From: Microcaldota archaeon | Lineage (GTDB): Archaea > Micrarchaeota > Micrarchaeia > Micrarchaeales > Micrarchaeaceae | Assembly (NCBI GenBank): GCA_021828345.1 | Contig: JAJZJI010000040.1 | Coordinates: 1 to 9,661 of the forward strand | Length of the DNA stretch: 9,661 bases | Direction of reading: 5' to 3' | Part shown: piece by piece, positions 5,668-9,661 of the stretch | Layout: each line of letters opens with the position of its first letter | How positions within the stretch are numbered: position 1 is the stretch's first letter | Position numbers and translations under genes: made by a program | The notes under the pieces: model-generated | Databases searched by the model: none | Seen by the model: only the letters and a program-made list of their open reading frames with translations | Told to the model about the DNA's origin: nothing

Positions 5668-5699
5668 ATTTGACGTAGCTCACACCAGTATATTTGACG
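5668..5699. repeat. Direct repeats ATTTGACG upstream of the 351-aa gene
   Basis: ATTTGACG occurs at 5668-5675 and again at 5692-5699, 24 bases apart, in the otherwise non-coding 193-bp gap and 70-100 bases upstream of the TATA box. The spacing and position suit a pair of regulator-binding sites, but a chance repeat in AT-rich DNA is possible. Confidence 0.35.
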
Positions 5700-5713
5700 A
5701 CTTTAGATAGCCG

Positions 5714-5729
5714 TTTATCAATTGATAAA
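5714..5729. repeat. 16-bp perfect palindrome TTTATCAATTGATAAA
   Basis: The palindrome spans the stop codon (5718-5720) of the zinc-ribbon gene. It could be a dimeric operator for the following leftward promoter region or form the stem of an end-of-transcript structure. It has no loop spacer, which favours protein binding over an RNA hairpin. Confidence 0.4.
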
Positions 5730-5927
5730 TTCAATTTTTGACAATTTTTCCCAAATCTTTTTCATATTTGCCTTTTTAGCAAAATCAAAACATTTTGGAC
5801 AAACAAAATTTGATGAAAAAATATCTCCAACTCTATATAAAATTTTTGATTCTGCTCCACAAATTTCACATTCATGAGGATTTACATATTTAAACTTTTT
5901 TATTTTGAACAATTTAACGTTTGACAT
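5718..5927 (-). CDS. Small zinc-ribbon protein (69 aa)
   Basis: ATG 5927 is preceded by GTGATGA. The frame could extend upstream to 5981, but the extra residues cross a G+C-rich hairpin-like patch and have no ribosome-binding site. The product starts with a basic segment (MSNVKLFKIKKFKYV), then HECEICGAESK and, after 19 residues, CPKCFDFAKK. Cys 20, 23, 43 and 46 form two CxxC knuckles that should bind one zinc ion, followed by a Lys-rich helix (KKANMKKIWEKL). Such mini zinc ribbons are common in archaeal viruses as DNA-, RNA- or protein-binding factors. The exact family is not identifiable. It is the last gene before the gap in front of the 351-residue protein gene, and so a candidate regulator of it. 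Confidence 0.75.
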   Translation of the reverse strand: MSNVKLFKIKKFKYVNPHECEICGAESKILYRVGDIFSSNFVCPKCFDFAKKANMKKIWEKLSKIEFIN

Positions 5928-5982
5928 TTCATCACTCATCATAAGTTTCTTTGCTGGGAGACAGCCCATAATTGCTGGCAAG

Positions 5983-5995
5983 TATTATTATATTA
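5983..5995 (-). promoter_or_regulatory. Possible TATA element for the zinc-ribbon gene
   Basis: The A/T run TTAATATAATAAT on the minus strand lies about 60 bases before ATG 5927, at the end of the preceding gene. It would place a transcription start near 5960, in the G+C-rich patch (5951-5978) that contains a short TGGG/CCCA stem and a repeated TTGCTGG. In such AT-rich DNA this call is weak. Confidence 0.25.
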
Positions 5996-6175
5996 ATCAT
6001 TAATATTTTTTGATGTAGTTCCAAAAATTTTTATTGTTTTTATTTTAATTCCTTCATTTTTAAACGCATTTTTGACAACATCAACAAAAGTATATTTTCT
6101 AGAATGTCTAAAATATTGGAATTGAGCATCAGATAAATTTAACGTTATAACAATTTTAGCCAAATAATCAACCAA
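5993..6175 (-). CDS. Unrecognised small protein with non-ATG start (60 aa)
   Basis: The frame contains no internal ATG. The candidate starts are TTG at 6175, overlapping the end of the upstream gene by 8 bases, or TTG at 6163, just after GGTTGAT. The product has a beta-alpha-beta look: hydrophobic strand AKIVITLNLS, helix DAQFQYFRHSRKY, helix TFVDVVKNAFKNEG, strand IKIKTIKIFG. That pattern is seen in small ferredoxin-like or RNA-binding folds. No motif allows a firm assignment. Overlap with the preceding gene implies coupled translation. Confidence 0.55.
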   Translation of the reverse strand: MVDYLAKIVITLNLSDAQFQYFRHSRKYTFVDVVKNAFKNEGIKIKTIKIFGTTSKNIND

Positions 6176-6548
6176 TGTTTAATATTCTACCTAATGTATC
6201 ATAAATATATTTTAAATCACTAGATAATTCTCTATCAGTTCTTTTTTGTGCATATAAATAAAATTTCCTACCTTCTTTTTTAATATATCCTTTATATATT
6301 GTTATACCATATGTTATTCTACCAAATGCTTTTCTTTGATTTATTGCTATTGCAGTAACATTAATTAATGCACCATTATCAGCACGAAATTCTGCATCTT
6401 CATAATCTAATTCTTCATGATTATTAGAATTTATTAAAATAGTTTTGTAGTTATTATATATATCATTATAACTTCTAATTCGTGCATTTAAAATACTAAC
6501 TACAGTTTGTATACTTTTTGATTTTAAACGAATTGTTCCAGCTGACAT
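6168..6548 (-). CDS. Unrecognised protein (126 aa)
   Basis: ATG 6548 follows AGTGATTAAA, the same signal used by several neighbours. An upstream in-frame alternative at 6557 falls inside that signal. The first part is helical and basic (MSAGTIRLKSKSIQTVVSIL). The centre contains an acidic patch (EELDYEDAEFRAD) followed by a strand-rich section (INVTAIAINQRKAFGRITYGITIYKG), and the end is helical (DRELSSDLKYIYDTLGRIL). It has no cysteines and no membrane segment, so it is probably cytoplasmic. I do not recognise it. The start lies 12 bases after the stop of the upstream gene and its end overlaps the next gene, so it is an internal member of the operon. Confidence 0.7.
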   Translation of the reverse strand: MSAGTIRLKSKSIQTVVSILNARIRSYNDIYNNYKTILINSNNHEELDYEDAEFRADNGALINVTAIAINQRKAFGRITYGITIYKGYIKKEGRKFYLYAQKRTDRELSSDLKYIYDTLGRILNIG

Positions 6549-6559
6549 TTTAATCACTA

Positions 6560-6880
6560 TTATAGTTTTACATATGAACTTATGAATGTTTTTAAATTAT
6601 ATTTCGGCAAACCAATCATATCAAGTGTAAATGCTACATTCAACCAATATGATATTTTTGATTGATTATATAATGTATCATTATTAATAAGTAATATAAT
6701 TACTTTAGCATGTTCTATAATTTGAATATCTTCATATGTTTCTGGTTCAGTTATTGCAACTTGGTTATAAAATTTTAAAATTGATTTTTTAACATTATTA
6801 GATAATTCATCATTTTTTAACAATAAATTATATAAGTTCTTTCTCATTCTATGTCTGTTTTTTTCTTTTGGAACACGCAA
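6560..6880 (-). CDS. Unrecognised helical protein with TTG start (106 aa)
   Basis: I place the start at TTG 6880 because AAGGTG lies about 5 bases before it. The first in-frame ATG is 11 codons further in and has no such signal. The product has a very basic N-terminus (RVPKEKNRHRMRKNLYNLLLK), a charged helical middle and a more hydrophobic C-terminal part (KVIILLINNDTLYNQ, WLNVAFTLDMIGLP) that is too polar to be membrane-spanning. It has no cysteines or catalytic motif. It is probably a cytoplasmic accessory protein. Function is unknown. Confidence 0.65.
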   Translation of the reverse strand: MRVPKEKNRHRMRKNLYNLLLKNDELSNNVKKSILKFYNQVAITEPETYEDIQIIEHAKVIILLINNDTLYNQSKISYWLNVAFTLDMIGLPKYNLKTFISSYVKL

Positions 6881-6908
6881 ATAAACACCTTAATAGTATT
6901 GATAATAT

Positions 6909-7106
6909 CTACAATCTCTTACCATACTTCTTAATATATTCATTAACTAATCTAATACCAGAAGCAAATAATATAGATTTTGCATTTTCACTTCTTGCAA
7001 GAATCCAAGAATTTGCGAATGCTCTCATATATGGTTCAGCAGGAATTTCTCCTTCTGATATTGCATACATATATTTTTCTATAGTTAATTGACTAATTGC
7101 GAGCAT
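6909..7106 (-). CDS. Unrecognised small helical protein (65 aa)
   Basis: ATG 7106 overlaps the tail of the preceding gene's stop region (TAAATATG), and AGGAAAGGT lies about 8-16 bases upstream, so translation is coupled to the two-domain gene. The product is predicted almost wholly helical: MLAISQLTIEKYMYAI, a turn (SEGEIPAEPYM), helix RAFANSWILARSENAKSIL, then VNEYIKKYGKRL. It is neutral to basic with no cysteines or membrane helix. A helical-bundle adaptor or regulator is possible. I do not recognise a family. Confidence 0.65.
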   Translation of the reverse strand: MLAISQLTIEKYMYAISEGEIPAEPYMRAFANSWILARSENAKSILFASGIRLVNEYIKKYGKRL

Positions 7107-7108
7107 AT

Positions 7109-7675
7109 TTATACCTTTCCTATTTCTATTTTTATTTTTCTACCAACTTTACTTAGTTTATCAGCATATTCTTTAGCAGATTCTTCATTAAAAAATGACC
7201 TAATTTTTTTAAATTTCCCATCAAATTTTTCCATAATGTGATATACAGGATATTTTTCATGCTCAGTATTAGAATTTTCTGCAGGTTTTTCTATAGGTTT
7301 TTCTATTGGATTTTTCTTTTTTAAATGATAAGACGTAATTCCTTCTTTACTAAGTTCATTTACAATTTCATTTTTAATATCGTTATTTGGCACAATAATT
7401 GCAGAAGTAGTATCTGTATACAGTTCTTTTAAATTTTTTGTGAACTCACCATCATTTATCTTTTTGTTCGCAAAATTTATTGCAGAAGTAGGATTAACAA
7501 AATTGTTTCCAATTTGTTTATATTTTTCTTTTGGCTTATTTGAAAAAATAATATTGTAAAATACTTTAAATCCATCATTGCGTTTGCTAATTTTTACTTT
7601 TACCTTAACACCCTTTCCTCTAAATATGAATCTTCTCCTACTTGATTTTCTCCAACCTGCTGGTAAATCTATCAT
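7109..7675 (-). CDS. Basic two-domain protein with repeated SA-x-x-[FY]A-x-K motif (188 aa)
   Basis: I chose ATG 7675, five bases after GTGAT. A GTG at 7726 extends the frame but lacks a ribosome-binding site. The N-terminal domain (1-75) opens DLPAGWRKSSRRRF, has several basic beta strands (KVKVKISKRNDGFKVFY) and ends in the helix PTSAINFANKKI. A middle region (76-120) is followed by a repetitive linker (PIEKPIEKPAE, 123-133). A second strand-helix domain (141-186) contains YPVYHIMEKFDGKFKKIRSF and EESAKEYADKL. Both domains and the 74-residue protein at 3634-3858 share the strand-then-SAxx[FY]AxK pattern. A small DNA-binding fold is plausible from the positive charge. It is the first gene of the leftward block. 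Confidence 0.7.
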   Translation of the reverse strand: MIDLPAGWRKSSRRRFIFRGKGVKVKVKISKRNDGFKVFYNIIFSNKPKEKYKQIGNNFVNPTSAINFANKKINDGEFTKNLKELYTDTTSAIIVPNNDIKNEIVNELSKEGITSYHLKKKNPIEKPIEKPAENSNTEHEKYPVYHIMEKFDGKFKKIRSFFNEESAKEYADKLSKVGRKIKIEIGKV

Positions 7676-7734
7676 CCCATCACTACAGCTTATGTGTGGT
7701 TCATATGAATACAGCACATCACACACACACGTTC

Positions 7735-7744
7735 TTATTAAAAA
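7735..7744 (-). promoter_or_regulatory. Possible TATA box for the leftward accessory operon
   Basis: TTTTTAATAA on the minus strand, with a predicted transcription start about 25 bases on, near 7715, just after a GTGTGTGTGT run. The resulting leader to ATG 7675 would be about 40 bases and carries the GTGAT site. The match to an archaeal TATA box is only moderate. The palindromic box at 7825-7836 is an alternative promoter for both directions. Confidence 0.35.
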
Positions 7745-7824
7745 GTGTCCTTGACATTTCCAAATTTTCTGTTGATGCTAAAAATTCATTTTTCAAACGT
7801 ATTTCGGATATATTTGGTTAAAAA

Positions 7825-7836
7825 GGTTTATAAACC
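7825..7836 (+). promoter_or_regulatory. Palindromic TATA box GGTTTATAAACC
   Basis: A perfect 12-bp palindrome with the archaeal core TTTATAAA, preceded on the plus strand by an A/G-rich stretch (AAAAAGG) in the place of the BRE. It lies between two divergent gene blocks. On the plus strand it predicts a start near 7857 and so a leader of about 100 bases before ATG 7961. Because the box is symmetric, it could also direct transcription leftward. A purine-rich element is clear only on the plus-strand side. Confidence 0.55.
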
Positions 7837-7865
7837 CTTGCCCAAGTGATTATTATTTAAATAAA

Positions 7866-7941
7866 AAAGAATGTTGAGAATACTGAGTTTTACCGACGGT
7901 ACCAGAGTTTTGTAGTACTACAACCCAGTATCAAATTCTTT
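7866..7941 (+). promoter_or_regulatory. Nested inverted repeats; possible three-way-junction leader RNA
   Basis: An outer bulged stem pairs AAAGAAT (7866-7872), TTG (7874-7876) and ATACTG (7880-7885) with CAGTAT (7926-7931), CAA (7932-7934) and ATTCTTT (7935-7941). Inside are two 20-base units that both begin GAGTTTT (7885-7904 and 7905-7924). Each contains its own small palindrome: TACC-gac-GGTA (7891-7901) and TTGTA-gtac-TACAA (7910-7923). If transcribed from the TATA box at 7825, it forms the 5' leader of the following gene. If not, it is a DNA operator or origin-like structure. Nothing known was recognised. Confidence 0.5.
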
Positions 7942-7960
7942 CACATCGTGTGTGCGTTAA

Positions 7961-8623
7961 ATGTCAACTGATAGTATCACCCAAAAAATAACAAAAGGGA
8001 ATTATGACAGAGTTAAAAGTGATGAATCAAAAAGCATATCTAAGCGACTAAAAATAAAAATCATTGCTATGATAATTGCTGGATTATTACTTATAACAAC
8101 ATTAAAATTCTTCGTAATTATTATTGGTGTGTTTTTTATTATTATGGCATTAACTTTTCTACCAAACAATACAGATAATATTTATCTTTTAGACTATGCT
8201 GATGTGTGGAATCTGATAATGAAAACTAATACTGGCGACCAAATTTTAATGGAAACAATGAAATCTGCAATAACAACCAATGAATTTTCAAAAAGACCAA
8301 ACCTTCAAATAGAAAGTATTGATAGTGATGGTGTCTATTTTAATTTCTTTTGGACAGATGGAGTTGGTGATGTTTCAGGAATTTTAGCAAAAAGATTAAT
8401 CAAATCAGGAGAAAACCCGTTAATAATGTTCTTCTCTAATGAAGTATCACCTACTGATATACAAGAAATGAGAAGAATATCAAGAGAATTTGTTAGAAAA
8501 AGCACTCCAAAAGATGCTATAGTTCAATTAAGAAAATCTCTTGGTTTAAAAGATAATCAAGAAGTATATGACTTTTTGAAAGGTTCTAATAAAAAATCTA
8601 GAATGTTCAATAATGAAGATTAA
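7961..8623 (+). CDS. Membrane protein with helical hairpin and cytosolic domain (220 aa)
   Basis: ATG 7961 has no ribosome-binding site. Either the mRNA is leaderless, or the structured leader upstream governs initiation. The first 30 residues are polar and basic. Two adjoining hydrophobic stretches (about 32-48 and 49-66, separated by one Lys) form a probable membrane hairpin, so both ends should lie on the same side, likely inside. The remaining 150 residues are soluble with mixed strand and helix character (LQIESIDSDGVYFNFFWTDG) and a helical, charged end. No family motif is seen. The next gene starts 15 bases later with a strong ribosome-binding site, so the two form an operon that couples an inner-face membrane protein with a secreted one. 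Confidence 0.8.
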   Translation: MSTDSITQKITKGNYDRVKSDESKSISKRLKIKIIAMIIAGLLLITTLKFFVIIIGVFFIIMALTFLPNNTDNIYLLDYADVWNLIMKTNTGDQILMETMKSAITTNEFSKRPNLQIESIDSDGVYFNFFWTDGVGDVSGILAKRLIKSGENPLIMFFSNEVSPTDIQEMRRISREFVRKSTPKDAIVQLRKSLGLKDNQEVYDFLKGSNKKSRMFNNED

Positions 8624-8638
8624 TAATTAGGAGATAAT

Positions 8639-9661
8639 ATGAAAAAAATAATGTATATATTGTCAGTACTTTTAATAACAATATTTTTAGCAAACAGTAG
8701 TTATTCTGCAAATCTATGTAGCCAGACAGCAAATACTTTAATTTGCAATATAGTTCCTACATTGTCTCAATCAGGAAATAGTGTAGTAGTTTCATTTGGT
8801 AATCTTACATCAAATGTATCTTTGTCAACATCTAATAATATACAAAATTTAAAAATTGTTCTGCACAATTTAATATCTACAAACTCTATATATTCTACAT
8901 CAAATAGTATAATTAATACTACAAAAAATCAAACTCAATTAGTCATACCAGTTATAACTCATAAAATTACAAATATAACTTTAAATTCTAGCTTTGTTAA
9001 TTTGACTGGTTCAAGAAATATTAGTAATAATGTAACACTTAATTACAATCTATTGAAAGTTATAATAAGCAACATTAATCAAAATGCAACTTTAGTTGCT
9101 GGAAATTCATATACATATAATGGATTTTCTATAATAGGAAATTACTTTGGAGAAGACTTCATAAATCATATCATTGTAGCACCTGCAATAAAACCAAAAG
9201 TATACACAGATATGCTTAATGCAAGTTGTGGAAAAACATATAACATTGTTGCAAATTATACTAATGTTACTATAAATACACAAAAATGTATAGATGAATA
9301 CTTTACAACTGTTACTCCTTCTTGGAATTCATCAATTACGATATCAAATTCAATCAATAATTTCTCTATTATAATTAATCGCATACCAAAATTAAACATA
9401 AGTATTTCAAAATCAATATCTATGGGAACATCTTATGTATATAACAATACGGCTTATGGAATCTACTTCAATGTTTTTAGCAACGATAATTTGACGCAAT
9501 TAATAGAATCTTATAACAATACTCTTAAAAATTGTCAATCAACATTGACTACTGATAATAATACTTATTGTGTGCAACCATCTGGTAGTAACATCAATAT
9601 ATTTTCTATATGTGAAGGTCAAGATATTCTAAATGGAAATGTGTCTCAAAATCTTGCAAGA
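8639..9661 (+). CDS. Secreted, very sequon-rich protein, C-terminus beyond the window edge
   Basis: ATG 8639 follows AGGAGATAAT, the best ribosome-binding site in the window. The frame stays open to the last base (341 residues). It starts with a clear signal peptide (MKKIMYILSVLLITIFLANS), with likely cleavage near residue 24 after SYSA. The rest is beta-like and extremely Asn/Ser/Thr/Ile-rich, with about 21 N-glycosylation sequons (NLT, NVS, NTT, NQT and others) and Cys at 27 and 36 plus later ones. There is no membrane helix in the visible part. An anchor could follow beyond the edge. The composition suggests a heavily glycosylated cell- or virion-surface protein, such as a receptor-binding or shield protein. 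No family is recognised. It is distinct in sequence from the 643-residue protein. Confidence 0.85.
   Translation, partial: MKKIMYILSVLLITIFLANSSYSANLCSQTANTLICNIVPTLSQSGNSVVVSFGNLTSNVSLSTSNNIQNLKIVLHNLISTNSIYSTSNSIINTTKNQTQLVIPVITHKITNITLNSSFVNLTGSRNISNNVTLNYNLLKVIISNINQNATLVAGNSYTYNGFSIIGNYFGEDFINHIIVAPAIKPKVYTDMLNASCGKTYNIVANYTNVTINTQKCIDEYFTTVTPSWNSSITISNSINNFSIIINRIPKLNISISKSISMGTSYVYNNTAYGIYFNVFSNDNLTQLIESYNNTLKNCQSTLTTDNNTYCVQPSGSNINIFSICEGQDILNGNVSQNLAR

Noticed and set aside
7719..7730. ACACACACAC dinucleotide run as a functional repeat
   Set aside because: It is only five units long and common by chance; noted just as part of the promoter context.
7885..7935. tRNA or tRNA-like gene or attachment site in the palindromic region
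   Set aside because: No T-arm consensus (GGTTCRANNCC), no acceptor stem of proper length and no anticodon arm can be fitted. No duplicate att core is visible in the window.
1..9661. CRISPR array, rRNA, insertion sequence or transposase
   Set aside because: No regularly spaced repeats, conserved rRNA segments, transposase motifs or terminal inverted repeats with target duplications were found on reading both strands.

Overview
This AT-rich window looks like part of an archaeal virus or related mobile element. I recognise no housekeeping gene, tRNA, rRNA, integrase, replicase or CRISPR. Most genes are short, tightly packed and unrecognised. Translation starts are mostly preceded by GGTGA or GTGAT, which pairs with the 3' end of archaeal 16S rRNA. 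Convincing A/T-rich TATA boxes sit in the two real intergenic regions. Many extracellular products carry N-glycosylation sequons and single membrane anchors. The archaeal assignment is an inference, and the host group cannot be told from the sequence.

Layout: everything from 1 to about 7675 is read leftward. The right-hand leftward block (7675-5718) holds six small genes: a two-domain basic protein, four unrecognised proteins and a small zinc-ribbon protein. A 193-bp regulatory gap with a TATA box follows. Next comes a 351-residue membrane-anchored beta-rich protein (4469-5524), visibly richer in G+C than its surroundings and the best candidate for an abundant virion protein. It is followed by six small genes (4402-2997), including a possible winged-helix protein. 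The block ends with a membrane/virion module: a 643-residue type I membrane glycoprotein with an Ig-like domain and a cysteine-rich stalk, two four-helix membrane proteins, and the start of another membrane protein cut by the window edge.

A divergent intergenic region (7676-7960) separates this from rightward genes: a two-helix membrane protein and a secreted, very sequon-rich protein cut at 9661. The divergent region contains a palindromic TATA box and nested inverted repeats that fold into a possible three-way junction between promoter and start codon.

Reading the parts together (inference): this is the structural and accessory region of an enveloped archaeal virus or a conjugation-like element. 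The 643-residue protein is a candidate membrane-fusion or receptor-binding spike, possibly a fusexin (HAP2-like). The small membrane proteins would be its partners, and the small basic or zinc proteins would be regulators or nucleic-acid-binding accessory factors. No homology search was possible, so functions rest on architecture only.
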